Origin: Romboutsia ilealis
Lineage (GTDB): Bacteria > Bacillota > Clostridia > Peptostreptococcales > Peptostreptococcaceae
Reading direction: 5' to 3'
NCBI RefSeq assembly: GCF_900015215.1
Contig: NZ_LN555523.1
Location: forward strand, 2,199,213-2,263,212
Length of the DNA: 64,000 bases
Shown: one piece after another, positions 27,360-36,531 of the stretch
How positions within the stretch are numbered: position 1 is the stretch's first letter
How the letters are laid out: the number at the start of each line of letters is the position of its first letter
Made by a program: the position numbers and the translations under genes
Notes under the pieces: model-generated
Database searches by the model: none
What the model was told of the DNA's origin: nothing
What the model saw: the letters and a program-made list of their open reading frames with translations, nothing else

Positions 27360-28157
27360 CTAATCACCAACTTTATTTTTATATTCTTGTAATAAGGAGT
27401 CTATCTCCTTTTTTAATTGTAATATTTCAGTTATATCTCTTTCATTATCTATTTTATCTAATCTTCTTTGATATTTTATGGCCTTATGCGTTTCACCTAC
27501 ATTGTATAATTCTTGAATCTTATTTAAAACATCCCTTAATGTAACAGACTTTACTTGATACATAACTTGAGCTTTCATTATATCTTCTCTAATTTCACTC
27601 ATCTCTTGATCTAATAAGAAAGCTGCATCTGCTGCCCTTCTTAATCTAACAGCTAATGTGTCCGGAATATAGTGTTCATACTTATATTTTAAAGAATGTT
27701 CTATTGTCGCCCAAAAGTTCATAGCAAGTGTTCTTATCTGTATCTCACATAAAATTTCCTTAGACCCTGCTATTGAATTTATAGGATATTTTATTATTAT
27801 ATGATAGCTTCTATATCCACTATCTTTAAAGTTTTTAATATAGTCTTTTTCATAAACTATAGTCATATCACTTCTCAATTTAATTAAATTCACAATATTA
27901 TATATGTCTTCTACAAACTGACACATGATTCTTATACCAGCTATATCTTCCATTTCTGCTTCAATGTCTTGTATATTTAATCGTTTAGCTTTTGATACAA
28001 TAGATGCTATTTTTTTAGTTCTCCCTGTTACAAATTCTATCGGAGAATATTCACCCTTCGTTAAAAATTCTTTTCTTATATTTTTAAACTTTACTTTTAG
28101 TTCTTCAACAGCATTATTATAAGGCGCTAATACTTCATCCCATTTTTCGTATTCCAT
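27360..28157 (-). CDS. Small alarmone synthetase (RelQ-like (p)ppGpp synthetase)
   Basis: A protein of about 265 residues with the RelA/SpoT synthetase fold but no hydrolase or ACT domain. The landmarks are GRTKKIASIVSKAKR, IAGIRIMCQF, KDSGYRSYHIII and the ribose/base-binding EIQIRTLAMNFWATIEHSLKYKY. It would make the stringent-response nucleotide ppGpp or pGpp. RelQ and RelP usually have about 210 residues; here a charged helical tail of about 50 residues is added (DKIDNERDITEILQLKKEID). I choose the ATG at 28157 because AAGGGTGG lies before it; a GTG three codons earlier would overlap that site. Confidence 0.85.
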   Translation of the reverse strand: MEYEKWDEVLAPYNNAVEELKVKFKNIRKEFLTKGEYSPIEFVTGRTKKIASIVSKAKRLNIQDIEAEMEDIAGIRIMCQFVEDIYNIVNLIKLRSDMTIVYEKDYIKNFKDSGYRSYHIIIKYPINSIAGSKEILCEIQIRTLAMNFWATIEHSLKYKYEHYIPDTLAVRLRRAADAAFLLDQEMSEIREDIMKAQVMYQVKSVTLRDVLNKIQELYNVGETHKAIKYQRRLDKIDNERDITEILQLKKEIDSLLQEYKNKVGD

Positions 28158-28203
28158 ATCATCCACCCTTTATCTCATTTTTCCATACACATCTATTTTA
28201 ACA

Positions 28204-28238
28204 TAAGTTGCTTTATTTTGGTATAATAAAGCAACTTA
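28204..28238. repeat. Inverted repeat in the leader of the alarmone synthetase gene
   Basis: A perfect 14-bp inverted repeat (TAAGTTGCTTTATT at 28204-28217, complement at 28225-28238) about 50 bp before the start codon. No T run follows on the minus strand, so it is not a typical terminator; it may be an operator or an mRNA hairpin, or end the upstream gene weakly. Confidence 0.5.
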
Positions 28239-28382
28239 CCATCCTTTAATATATAATTAACTTCACATAAATCTATTAAATAATTTATCAAAGAAATTAA
28301 ACATTACTTAAATTGACTGCAATCTCCAACATAATCATTATGTTCATGAGTATTTATTCTATATCACTATTAATTTATTCCT

Positions 28383-29111
28383 CTAGTATAATATTTTTTT
28401 CAATCTATTAATCGCTCTATTTCTTACTTTATCATCTTTAGATACTCTTATTTTTATATTATATGCAGTATCTTCATGTAACAAGCTTTCTATAAAGTAT
28501 TCAACTATTCCTCTATCTTTAAAATCTATATCTATGATTCCTTTAGCATATATATTGGAATCTAATGTCATTAAGCTATCTGCAAATTCTAATCTTTGAC
28601 TTTTTGATAAGTATTTATGTTCAGGTATAAAACTTTCACAATAATTTATTCTATAGTTTACTACCTTATCACTAATATCAAACCCATATCTTGATTTTAT
28701 TAAGTCTCTATATTCTCTATTTCGTTGAGTAACGTTATCTAAATTTTTATTATAATCTTCCTTTTTCCAATGCCCAAATAATCTACAATTTAAAGGTCTT
28801 ACATCATATATCATACATCTATTATATTTATCTTTAAATGGACATGGTTTCTTCTCAATATATTCTAAGAAATAATAATCTACAATTTTATCTAAACACA
28901 TCTTTTTTAATTCTGGTTTATTCTCTAAATAATTATATATATTTATAAATTCAATTAAATTTGTTCCAACGGATTCCATGCAACAATTTCCACATCCACT
29001 ACAATCTCCATTTGGTAAATTTTTATAAATATCATTCAATCTATCAAATAGTTTTTTTTCATTTGCATAATTTATACAATTTACTACATGATTCTTTTTT
29101 ATACTAGTCAT
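28383..29111 (-). CDS. YkgJ-family cysteine cluster protein
   Basis: A 242-residue protein with the YkgJ (UPF0153) zinc/iron-binding pattern: CSGCGNCCMES at residues 37-47 and then CPFKDKYNRCMIYDVRPLNCRLFGHW. Homologues bind metal through these cysteines, but no reaction is established. The C-terminal half is helical and unremarkable. It is divergent from the small plus-strand gene at 29.2 kb and stands alone. Confidence 0.8.
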   Translation of the reverse strand: MTSIKKNHVVNCINYANEKKLFDRLNDIYKNLPNGDCSGCGNCCMESVGTNLIEFINIYNYLENKPELKKMCLDKIVDYYFLEYIEKKPCPFKDKYNRCMIYDVRPLNCRLFGHWKKEDYNKNLDNVTQRNREYRDLIKSRYGFDISDKVVNYRINYCESFIPEHKYLSKSQRLEFADSLMTLDSNIYAKGIIDIDFKDRGIVEYFIESLLHEDTAYNIKIRVSKDDKVRNRAINRLKKILY

Positions 29112-29196
29112 TATTATTACTCCTTGTTATAATTATTAAGTTAATACAAACAATTATTATAACATATATTTTTAGAATCTTTATAGGAGGTATTTT

Positions 29197-29448
29197 ATGA
29201 ATAGATATACAAAAATAATCAATATGATGGATAGTTATTATACTAAGGATTACGAAAAAACTAAAAAGAACATAACTAAAGTTAGAGAAGTTAGAGAAGA
29301 AACAGTTAGAAAATTCTTCTTACAAGGTGACTGTGAAGTTCTAGTAGTATTCGAAGAAACAGGAAGGGAAATACTTATAGATGATTTTTCTTCTGATGAA
29401 GATATAAGAAAGTATCTTGGACCTAAATTTATAAATAAAAAAAGATAA
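29197..29448 (+). CDS. Small hypothetical protein
   Basis: An 83-residue, highly charged protein with the ribosome site AGGAGG seven bases before ATG and a terminator shortly after it, so I consider it a real gene. It reads as one helix rich in Lys and Glu (about 15-42) followed by a beta part (CEVLVVFEETGREILIDDF) and a basic tail. I do not recognise the family. Confidence 0.6.
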   Translation: MNRYTKIINMMDSYYTKDYEKTKKNITKVREVREETVRKFFLQGDCEVLVVFEETGREILIDDFSSDEDIRKYLGPKFINKKR

Positions 29449-29537
29449 TATTTTTATATAATTAATGTATAAATTTAAATTCTGGGTCAATAATATTAAT
29501 GTAAAATTAAATATTTAACTCAATCTCCCCCAATTTT

Positions 29538-29570
29538 GAGCCTTTGTTTCCCCCAACAGAGGCTCTTTTT
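29538..29570 (+). terminator. Terminator after the 83-residue protein gene
   Basis: Stem GAGCCTTTGTT pairing with AACAGAGGCTC (one G-U), C-rich loop, and five T directly after. Confidence 0.85.
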
Positions 29571-29634
29571 ATATTAAATTTATAAAATATAATGTATAAT
29601 ACTATCTTATAACGAACTTAAAAGAGGTGATTAC

Positions 29635-29964
29635 ATGCTAAATATAGGAAAACTATGCTTAGATACTGACTTTAATTTTAGAATTATAAGAGAAGAAGAT
29701 AATGATATAGATTTATTCATAGATATAAATTATCGTAGTCTAGATATCGATACTAATGAAGATAGTTTCTTTAATTCTAGGATACAATTTCCTTATGTTA
29801 GATCATTAATACTTAGAATAAATAAGGAAAGTAATATAATGACTGTTCATTTAATGAGGGATATAGATTTATTTTCTGCTTTTGCTAACTTTGAAATTAA
29901 TTATGATAACTGTATAATAAATATAAAAAATGACTTTGAAAAAGTTAGAATGTTTAAATCTTAA
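29635..29964 (+). CDS. Small hypothetical protein
   Basis: A 109-residue acidic protein, with a good ribosome site (AGAGGTGATTAC) and its own terminator. The sequence alternates hydrophobic and charged residues and looks mostly beta (FRIIREEDNDIDLFIDINYR; SLILRINKESNIMTVHLM). No motif or family is recognised. It is the second of two small plus-strand genes in a region otherwise on the minus strand. Confidence 0.6.
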   Translation: MLNIGKLCLDTDFNFRIIREEDNDIDLFIDINYRSLDIDTNEDSFFNSRIQFPYVRSLILRINKESNIMTVHLMRDIDLFSAFANFEINYDNCIINIKNDFEKVRMFKS

Positions 29965-29985
29965 TTTTAAATACAACTAAAAAAT

Positions 29986-30010
29986 AAGGGGGCCTTAATA
30001 GGCCCCTTTT
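29986..30010. terminator. Bidirectional terminator between a small gene and adhE
   Basis: The GC-rich stem AAGGGGGCC/GGCCCCTTTT with a 6-base loop, T run on the plus side and ATTTTTT on the minus side; serves two converging genes. Confidence 0.88.
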
Positions 30011-30081
30011 ATATAAACTATATTATTTATATTTTAATCATGTTGAAATTTATATGTTAATTAAATTCATTTTTCAGAATA

Positions 30082-32730
30082 TTATGCATTTTGTTCAGCT
30101 ATTTTTTTTTCCTCTTTCTTTACTGAAGACTTAGTCTTATATATATCTTTATATATTTGAACTAATTCACTCACTAATGGTAATCTTGGGTTAGCTGGAG
30201 TACATTGATCATCAAATGCATCTAAAGCTAATCTCTCTATAGCTGCTAAATAAGTATCTTCTTCTATTCCGCATGCTTGTATAGTCATTGGCATATTTAA
30301 TTCTTTCATTAAATTTCTTACGGCTTCAACTAAGCTCTTAACACCTTCTTCTGTAGTATCAGCTTTTAATCCTAAAGATTTTGCAATCTCAGCATATTTC
30401 TTATCTGCTACAAATGACTTATATTTTGGGAATGCTGCAAACTTACTTGGCATAGTAGCATTATATTCTATTACATGAGGTAATAATATTGCATTTGCTC
30501 TACCATGTGGTATATGGAATTCTGATCCTAACTTATGAGCTAGTGAATGATTAACACCTAAGAATGCATTTGCAAATGCCATACCTGCTATACAAGAAGC
30601 ATTGTGCATTTTTTCTCTTGCTTCTTTTCCTTCTGCTGTATTAGCTCCCTTGTATGATTTTGGTAAGTATTCAAATACCATTTGTATAGCCTTCATAGCT
30701 AAAGCATCTGTATAATCAGTTGCCATTATAGAAACATAAGCTTCTATAGCATGAGTTAATACATCTAACCCTGTATCTGCAGTAACAGCTGCTGGTACAG
30801 ACATTACGAATGTAGGATCTATTATAGCTACATCTGGAGTTAACTCATAATCAGCTAAAGGATATTTTATATTGTTTACTTTGTCAGTTATAACCGCGAA
30901 AGATGTAACCTCTGATCCTGTACCTGAAGTAGTTGGTATAGCTACCATCTTAGCTATTCTTCCTAATTTAGGGAATTTATATATTCTTTTTCTTATATCC
31001 ATAAACTTAAGTCTTAAATCTTCAAAATCTGCATCTTGATTTTCATAGAATAACCACATACCTTTAGCAGCATCCATTGCAGATCCTCCACCTAAAGCTA
31101 TTATAGTATCTGGCTTGAATTTTCTCATCGCTTCAGCACCATTTAATACTGTGTCTACAGATGGATCTGGCTCTACATCAGCAAATACATCTATCATAAC
31201 TGGATTTCTTCTTTTTCTTAAGTGGTACTCTAATTTTTCAACGTATCCTAATTGAGCCATAGTTCTATCAGTAACTATCATTACTCTTTCAACGTCAGGT
31301 AACTTTTCTAAATATTGAACTGAACCAACTTCATGATATATTCTTTCAGGTACTTTAAACCATTGCATATTTACTCTCCTTTTAGTAACCTTTTTAACAT
31401 TTATTAAGTTTACTGCTGATACGTTATCTGTAGTAGAGTTATTCCCCATAGATCCACACCCTAAAGTTAATGATGGCGTGTTCACGTTATATATATCTCC
31501 TATAGCACCATGAGTAGAAGGTGCGTTTACTAATAATCTTCCTGTTCTTACTTTTTGACTAAATTCTAATATTATATCATCATTATTTGAGTGTATAACA
31601 GCTGAATGTCCTAATCCTCCAAACTCAGTCATATCTACACATCTTTGTATTCCTTCTTGAGCATCTTTTACTTTTATACATGCAAGTACTGGACTTAATT
31701 TTTCTTTAGATAATGGATAATCTATTCCTACTCCACCTATTTCAGCTACTAACATTTTAGCATCTTTAGGCACTTCAAAACCTGCCATTTGAGCTATTTT
31801 ATATGGTGTTTGCCCAACTATATTAGGATTTAAAGATTTTGTTTCTGGATTTATTACTGTTTTTTCTAATAGTTCTTTTTCTTTTCCATCAACAAAGTAG
31901 CAATTATAAGCCTTCATTAATCCTACTACTTCATCATATACACTTTCTTCTACTATAACAGCTTGCTCTGATGCACATATCATTCCATTATCGAAAGTTT
32001 TAGATAATATTAAATCGTTTACTGCTTGCTTTATATCTGCTGATTTTTCTATAAAACATGGTACGTTACCTGCTCCAACCCCTAAAGCTGGTTTTCCTGA
32101 AGAGTAAGCTGATTTAACCATTCCCGGTCCACCTGTTGCTAATATTAAAGATACTCCATTATGTTTCATAAGTGCACTTGATGCTTCTAAAGATGGTTCT
32201 TCTATCCATTGAATACAATTTTTTGGTGCTCCTGCATCTATAGCTGCATCTCTTAATATTCTTGCAGCTTCTGATGAACATTTCTGAGCTGATGGGTGGA
32301 AACTAAATATTATTGGATTTCTTCCTTTTATCGATATTAATGCTTTAAACATAGTAGTTGAAGTTGGGTTAGTTACTGGAGTAACACCTGCTACAACTCC
32401 TATTGGCTCTGCAACCATCATATATCCTTCTTCATCATTTTCTTCAATTATACCAACTGTTTTTGTATACTTTATACTATTATAAATATATTCTGTTGCG
32501 AATATATTTTTTGTAACCTTATCTTCAAATACCCCTCTATTTGTTTCTTCTACTGCCATCTTAGCTAACTCTATGTGCTTGTCTAAACCTGCCTTAGCCA
32601 TTGCAGAAACTATTTTATCAATTGCTTCTTGGTCTAGCTTTAACATTTCATTTTTTGCCTCGTTAGCTTTTGTAACTAAATCATCAATCATGTTATCTAC
32701 ACTAAATTCTGGATTTAAATTTTTACTCAT
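30082..32730 (-). CDS. adhE: Bifunctional acetaldehyde-CoA/alcohol dehydrogenase
   Basis: An 882-residue fusion enzyme that turns acetyl-CoA into ethanol through acetaldehyde while reoxidising NADH. The N-terminal aldehyde dehydrogenase half has its catalytic cysteine in GMICASEQAV (about 252), with GGPGMVKSAY before it. The C-terminal iron-dependent alcohol dehydrogenase half has GGGSAMDAAK, HAIEAYVS, and the iron-binding HSLAHKLGSEFHIPHGRANA. Length is exactly as usual. A Rex-type operator and a strong promoter lie directly upstream, so transcription should rise when NADH is high. The strong-gene codon use fits a main fermentation enzyme. Confidence 0.96.
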   Translation of the reverse strand: MSKNLNPEFSVDNMIDDLVTKANEAKNEMLKLDQEAIDKIVSAMAKAGLDKHIELAKMAVEETNRGVFEDKVTKNIFATEYIYNSIKYTKTVGIIEENDEEGYMMVAEPIGVVAGVTPVTNPTSTTMFKALISIKGRNPIIFSFHPSAQKCSSEAARILRDAAIDAGAPKNCIQWIEEPSLEASSALMKHNGVSLILATGGPGMVKSAYSSGKPALGVGAGNVPCFIEKSADIKQAVNDLILSKTFDNGMICASEQAVIVEESVYDEVVGLMKAYNCYFVDGKEKELLEKTVINPETKSLNPNIVGQTPYKIAQMAGFEVPKDAKMLVAEIGGVGIDYPLSKEKLSPVLACIKVKDAQEGIQRCVDMTEFGGLGHSAVIHSNNDDIILEFSQKVRTGRLLVNAPSTHGAIGDIYNVNTPSLTLGCGSMGNNSTTDNVSAVNLINVKKVTKRRVNMQWFKVPERIYHEVGSVQYLEKLPDVERVMIVTDRTMAQLGYVEKLEYHLRKRRNPVMIDVFADVEPDPSVDTVLNGAEAMRKFKPDTIIALGGGSAMDAAKGMWLFYENQDADFEDLRLKFMDIRKRIYKFPKLGRIAKMVAIPTTSGTGSEVTSFAVITDKVNNIKYPLADYELTPDVAIIDPTFVMSVPAAVTADTGLDVLTHAIEAYVSIMATDYTDALAMKAIQMVFEYLPKSYKGANTAEGKEAREKMHNASCIAGMAFANAFLGVNHSLAHKLGSEFHIPHGRANAILLPHVIEYNATMPSKFAAFPKYKSFVADKKYAEIAKSLGLKADTTEEGVKSLVEAVRNLMKELNMPMTIQACGIEEDTYLAAIERLALDAFDDQCTPANPRLPLVSELVQIYKDIYKTKSSVKKEEKKIAEQNA

Positions 32731-32769
32731 ATGTATATTCCCCCTTGAAATAATTTTATGTAAAAAACT

Positions 32770-32787
32770 ATGTTAGTTAATTAACAA
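32770..32787. promoter_or_regulatory. Predicted Rex operator of adhE
   Basis: ATGTTAGTTAATTAACAA matches the Rex consensus TTGTTAA-N4-TTAACAA with a perfect right half and 5 of 7 in the left. It lies just downstream of the promoter's -10 box, where bound Rex would block transcription. Rex control of adhE is established in other clostridia; binding here is inferred. Confidence 0.7.
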
Positions 32788-32802
32788 ACTTGATATATTT
32801 AA

Positions 32803-32831
32803 ATATTATCTTATGTACCTAACATTGTCAA
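32803..32831 (-). promoter_or_regulatory. adhE promoter
   Basis: On the minus strand TTGACA (32826-32831), 17 bases, then TAATAT (32803-32808). The start point would be about 65 bp before the ATG. Confidence 0.75.
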
Positions 32832-33047
32832 CATCTTTTCTTTATTTAATATAAAGGAAAATGTTTTTATTTTATTCTTAAGTATTTTAATTGTATTTTA
32901 TAGTATGTTTTAAAATAAAAAAGATATAATTAATTTTTAAGCAATTATTTATTTCTTATTTTGCGCCAATATATATTCCCATAATTCTTAATATTTTTAT
33001 GAGTTTATAATACATAATAAAATCATTATAAATATAATAAATGAATT
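32832..33047. other. Gene-free AT-rich region between adhE promoter and the DUF4230 gene
   Basis: Apart from the adhE promoter at its edge I see no gene here. The short stretch ATTTTGCGCCAAT near 32965 is the only non-AT-rich part, and I cannot assign it. Confidence 0.4.
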
Positions 33048-33644
33048 TTATTTAAAATTTATAACTACTTCTTTATATCCAATTCCCTTTAATATATTTT
33101 CTATACTTATCTTTGTATTTTTTTGTATCTCTTCCATAAACCCTTCACTTATAATTTTTTCTTCATATTCCTTTTTGCAGTTACTTATCTCATCTAATGC
33201 CTCTTGTATATCTAACTTATTAAATATTGAGTTTTTAATATCATAAACATATATGTTTTCATCATCTATATAATGGTCTAAAATTTGACATTTTTTAATT
33301 TCTATTAATATTTCATCTCCCGTATTACTTACTACCTCTATATCTTCCGGTTTTACACCTCCATTTATTATTCCGTTATACTTTATAATAAATGATTTTT
33401 CCGTAAAAGGTATTTTTATATTACTAATACTTTTATCTTTTTTTATTTCTACAATATTACTATAATTATATTTTACAGTACTTATATCTAATACTTGGCT
33501 TAAGGTATTTATTACTTTTATATTATCTTTATATATACTTTCTTTTTTATATTTATTAGATATAAAATATATTCCACTTATTAATAATATTAAAAATAGA
33601 AACAATATAAGTGCTTTATTAATTTTTTTTTGTTTTTGTAACAC
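33048..33644 (-). CDS. DUF4230 domain protein, membrane-anchored
   Basis: A 198-residue protein with one N-terminal membrane helix (about 11-28) and the rest outside. The ectodomain fits DUF4230: YNYSNIVEIKK, IPFTEKSFIIKYNGIINGGV and a C-terminal helix with an EYEEKIISEGF stretch. The function of the family is unknown. It is a single gene between adhE and ppaC, on the minus strand. Confidence 0.7.
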   Translation of the reverse strand: MLQKQKKINKALILFLFLILLISGIYFISNKYKKESIYKDNIKVINTLSQVLDISTVKYNYSNIVEIKKDKSISNIKIPFTEKSFIIKYNGIINGGVKPEDIEVVSNTGDEILIEIKKCQILDHYIDDENIYVYDIKNSIFNKLDIQEALDEISNCKKEYEEKIISEGFMEEIQKNTKISIENILKGIGYKEVVINFK

Positions 33645-33784
33645 ATAAATTCCTCCTTTTGGTATAATGTTTTTGTTATTAATAAATATACTTTTGGTAT
33701 AAACTAAAATATGATAATTATAATTAAATTAAGTCTTGAATATTTATAGAACTATTTTAATTATATTCTGGAAGGAGAAATAAA

Positions 33785-34687
33785 ATGAGTTTATTAGTTT
33801 TCGGACATAAGAATCCAGATACAGATTCTATATGTTCTTCAATTGCTTTATCGCATTTAAAAAATCAATTAGGTTTCGAAGCCAAGCCTTATGCTTTAGG
33901 AGAAGTAAGAAAAGAAGCTCAATTTGCTCTAAATTACTTCAAGGTAGACGCACCTGAGTTATTAACAGATGCAAAAAACAAAGATGTTGTTTTAGTTGAC
34001 CATAATGAACTTGCTCAAACTGCTGATGGTATAGAAGAGGCTAACATAGTTGAGATTGTAGACCACCATAAAGTTGAAATAAGCACTGAGGTACCTATAT
34101 CTATAAGAGTTATGCCTGTTGGATGTACATGTACTATAATATATCAAATGTATAAAGAAAATAATGTAGAAGTTCCTTACGAAATAGCTGGTCTTTTATT
34201 ATCTGCTATATTATCAGATACATTATTATTCAAATCTCCAACTACTACTGAAATGGACAAGTTAGCTTGTGAAGAATTAAGTAAAATAGCAAACGTTGAT
34301 ATAGAAAGCTATGCTATGGAAATGTTCAAAGCTGGTACATCTTTAGATGAATTTAGTATAGAAGAAATAGTTAATATGGACTTTAAAGAGTTTGATATGA
34401 GCGGAAAAAGAGTTGGTATCGGACAAGTATTCACTTTAGATATAGATTCTATACTTGCTAAAAAAGATGATTTCTTAGCACATATAAACTCAACTGACTA
34501 TGATGTATTAGTACTAGCTATAACTGACATAATAAAAGAAGGTTCTTATTTAATATACAAAGCTGGAGATAAAGTAATCTCTGATGCATTTAGCGTAGAT
34601 GCATCTCAAGGTGTATTTGCAGAAGGTGTTGTTTCTAGAAAGAAACAATTAGTTCCAAACTTAACTACAGCAATTAAAAATATATAG
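33785..34687 (+). CDS. ppaC: Manganese-dependent inorganic pyrophosphatase
   Basis: A 300-residue family II pyrophosphatase of the DHH phosphoesterase superfamily; it hydrolyses pyrophosphate to drive biosynthesis. Motifs: FGHKNPDTDS (metal site), LVDHNE, VDHHK (DHH), and the C-terminal substrate-binding RKKQ. There are no CBS domains, so it is the simple, nucleotide-independent form. A GGAAGGAG ribosome site and its own terminator frame the gene. Confidence 0.95.
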   Translation: MSLLVFGHKNPDTDSICSSIALSHLKNQLGFEAKPYALGEVRKEAQFALNYFKVDAPELLTDAKNKDVVLVDHNELAQTADGIEEANIVEIVDHHKVEISTEVPISIRVMPVGCTCTIIYQMYKENNVEVPYEIAGLLLSAILSDTLLFKSPTTTEMDKLACEELSKIANVDIESYAMEMFKAGTSLDEFSIEEIVNMDFKEFDMSGKRVGIGQVFTLDIDSILAKKDDFLAHINSTDYDVLVLAITDIIKEGSYLIYKAGDKVISDAFSVDASQGVFAEGVVSRKKQLVPNLTTAIKNI

Positions 34688-34689
34688 TA

Positions 34690-34719
34690 AAAAAGGAAGG
34701 TAAATACCTTCCTTTTTTT
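34690..34719 (+). terminator. Terminator after ppaC
   Basis: A perfect 13-bp stem (AAAAAGGAAGGTA and complement) closed by two bases and followed by a T run. Confidence 0.88.
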
Positions 34720-34890
34720 GTATAATTTTCATTTAATTTCTTAACCAAATCATTAGCGTAGGTTAAATTTTTAGGTTTAAAACATTAACTGCTTTTTACT
34801 ATATATGTTTTTTAGGATTTATCTATATTATTTTAAAACAAAGTAATCAGATTGTAAATAGTTTATTTAATGTAATAACTTAGAAATAAA

Positions 34891-35415
34891 TTACATTTTT
34901 TCTACATCTGAATAATCTTCACCAAAAGTCTCAACAGTTACATTTTTCATAACTTGTGGAGTCTTTGGCTTGTCTGCTCTATCAGTAGCAGTTGTAGCTA
35001 TTTCATTAACTACATCCATACCTTCTATTACTCTACCAAATGCAGCATATTGACCGTCTAAGTGTGGAGAGTTTTTGTGCATTATAAAGAATTGAGAACC
35101 TGCTGAGTTAGGAGCCATAGTTCTAGCCATAGATAATACTCCAGCTTCATGCTTTAAATTATTAGTAAACCCATTGCCTCTGAATTCACCTTTTATAGAA
35201 TATCCTGGTCCTCCCATTCCATTTCCATTAGGACATCCACCTTGTATCATAAATCCTTCTATTACTCTGTGGAACCCTACTCCATTGTAGAATCCTTGAT
35301 TTACTAATGTTACGAAGTTTTTAACAGTATTAGGAGCTATATGTGGATATAACTCTGCTACTATTTTCTTTCCATTTTCCATTTCTATCGTTACTATAGG
35401 ATTTTTCTTTTCCAT
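34891..35415 (-). CDS. Cyclophilin-type peptidyl-prolyl cis-trans isomerase
   Basis: A 174-residue cytoplasmic cyclophilin (no signal peptide) that speeds proline isomerisation in protein folding. The active-site stretches are FHRVIEGFMIQGG (catalytic Arg), AGVLSMART, NSAGSQFFI and HLDGQYAAFGRV, all intact. Single gene on the minus strand; repeat copy B lies 100 bp upstream of its start. Confidence 0.93.
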   Translation of the reverse strand: MEKKNPIVTIEMENGKKIVAELYPHIAPNTVKNFVTLVNQGFYNGVGFHRVIEGFMIQGGCPNGNGMGGPGYSIKGEFRGNGFTNNLKHEAGVLSMARTMAPNSAGSQFFIMHKNSPHLDGQYAAFGRVIEGMDVVNEIATTATDRADKPKTPQVMKNVTVETFGEDYSDVEKM

Positions 35416-35636
35416 GTTTATATTTTCCTTTCATTTTCATTTGATTTTAATATATGTATATATTATATACCATATTTTATTAATTTTTACATAAAATTTC
35501 ATATTGTTAATGTATCTAATTGAATAGCTTAACTATTCTATTCAATAAATTTATACTAACTATATTCATTATACAATCTGTTATAAAATACTTAATATAA
35601 TTTGTCCATAAATTCACTAAATTATAAATATAAAAA

Positions 35637-35811
35637 ATTCGCTTCGCTTGAGCGACGTGTCGGCGAAACACTTCATGTCGCCAACGACTTCGTATGTTGC
35701 TTGAACCACTGCGTGGGCGAAGTATTTTTACGCTCAACACCAATTTATTGATATTACCTACATTCAGAATTTATCCACATTTTTTTAAGTATTATAATAT
35801 CCTTAAGCGTA
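35637..35811. repeat. Dispersed mosaic repeat, copy B (full length)
   Basis: A block of about 175 bp. Its left part (CGCTTCGCTTGAGCGACGTG, GCGAAACACTTCAT) matches copy A; its right part (GTTGCTTGA, CCACTGCGT, GGCGAAGTATTT, a TTATCCACA 9-mer, and the end CTTAAGCGTAAAAA) matches copy C. The left end AAAAATTCGCTTCG and the right end CTTAAGCGTAAAAA look like short imperfect inverted ends. The 75-codon reading frame inside it is an artefact of the repeat. It adjoins the terminator of the P-loop gene. Confidence 0.82.
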
Positions 35812-35838
35812 AAAAAGCTACTAAATTAATAGTAGCTT
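35812..35838 (-). terminator. Terminator after the P-loop NTPase gene
   Basis: A 9-bp stem (AAGCTACTA and complement) followed by a T run on the minus strand. It is immediately joined to the right end of repeat copy B. Confidence 0.8.
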
Positions 35839-36430
35839 ATTTTTCGTCATCATTTAATTGTATAGTTTCTTGATAATCAACACCTAATAAGTCTAGTATT
35901 TGGCTAGCTCTTTCCTTTGTTGATCCTTTTACTTCTATATAGTTAACATTTTCTGCCTTTAAGAAGCTTAATATAGCATCATCTATTTGAAGTGCTATAT
36001 CTTCATCTTGCCATCTAACTCCATCTTGTATATATCCAAATTCTCTAGGAACATAAATTATCATATCATAGTTTTGTATATCTTCTATAGCTAGGCAGTA
36101 TAAATCTTTTAATATTTGTATTTCCTTTTTTGTTCTTTCTTTGTTTCCTAACATGAATCTTCCGTATATGTAAGGTACAAATGTTGCGTAATCAGTAAGA
36201 GCATAATCAAATACTGATAGCTCATCCTCTAATTTCTTTTGGCCTAAGTAGATTCCATATTGTTCAGATATAGTTTCTATCATACCTTTATCTTTTAAGT
36301 ATTCCGTTGAATACTCTAGGGCATAACCTGCATTTAATCCAGCTATTTTCATCTCAACATATAAATGCTGTATTAATGTAGTCTTACCACATCTTGGTCC
36401 ACCTAAAACTGCTATTCTCTTAGTTGCCAT
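35837..36430 (-). CDS. P-loop ATPase of the AAA_28/NadR-like type
   Basis: A 197-residue ATP/GTP-binding protein. The P-loop is GGPRCGKTT (about 10-18), and the later MIIYVPREFGY plus DIALQIDDAI match AAA_28 proteins. They are related to kinases of the NadR and thymidylate kinase group, but no substrate motif is visible. The start ATG has GGAGTTGAT upstream. It stands alone and ends in a terminator next to repeat copy B. Confidence 0.7.
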   Translation of the reverse strand: MATKRIAVLGGPRCGKTTLIQHLYVEMKIAGLNAGYALEYSTEYLKDKGMIETISEQYGIYLGQKKLEDELSVFDYALTDYATFVPYIYGRFMLGNKERTKKEIQILKDLYCLAIEDIQNYDMIIYVPREFGYIQDGVRWQDEDIALQIDDAILSFLKAENVNYIEVKGSTKERASQILDLLGVDYQETIQLNDDEK

Positions 36431-36531
36431 AATTTATATCAACTCCATATATTTTTTCTAAATTTAAAGAACTTTTATATTATACTAACATTTAGAAGTT
36501 TATTCAATATTTTTAATATAATTCTATTTAT

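Noticed and set aside
28283..28344. A 16-codon frame starting at the palindrome near 28.34 kb
   Set aside because: No ribosome site and too short to judge; the symmetry itself is the more notable feature.
35516..35743. A 75-codon reading frame on the minus strand
   Set aside because: It lies over repeat copy B, has no ribosome site, and its composition comes from the repeat; not a gene.
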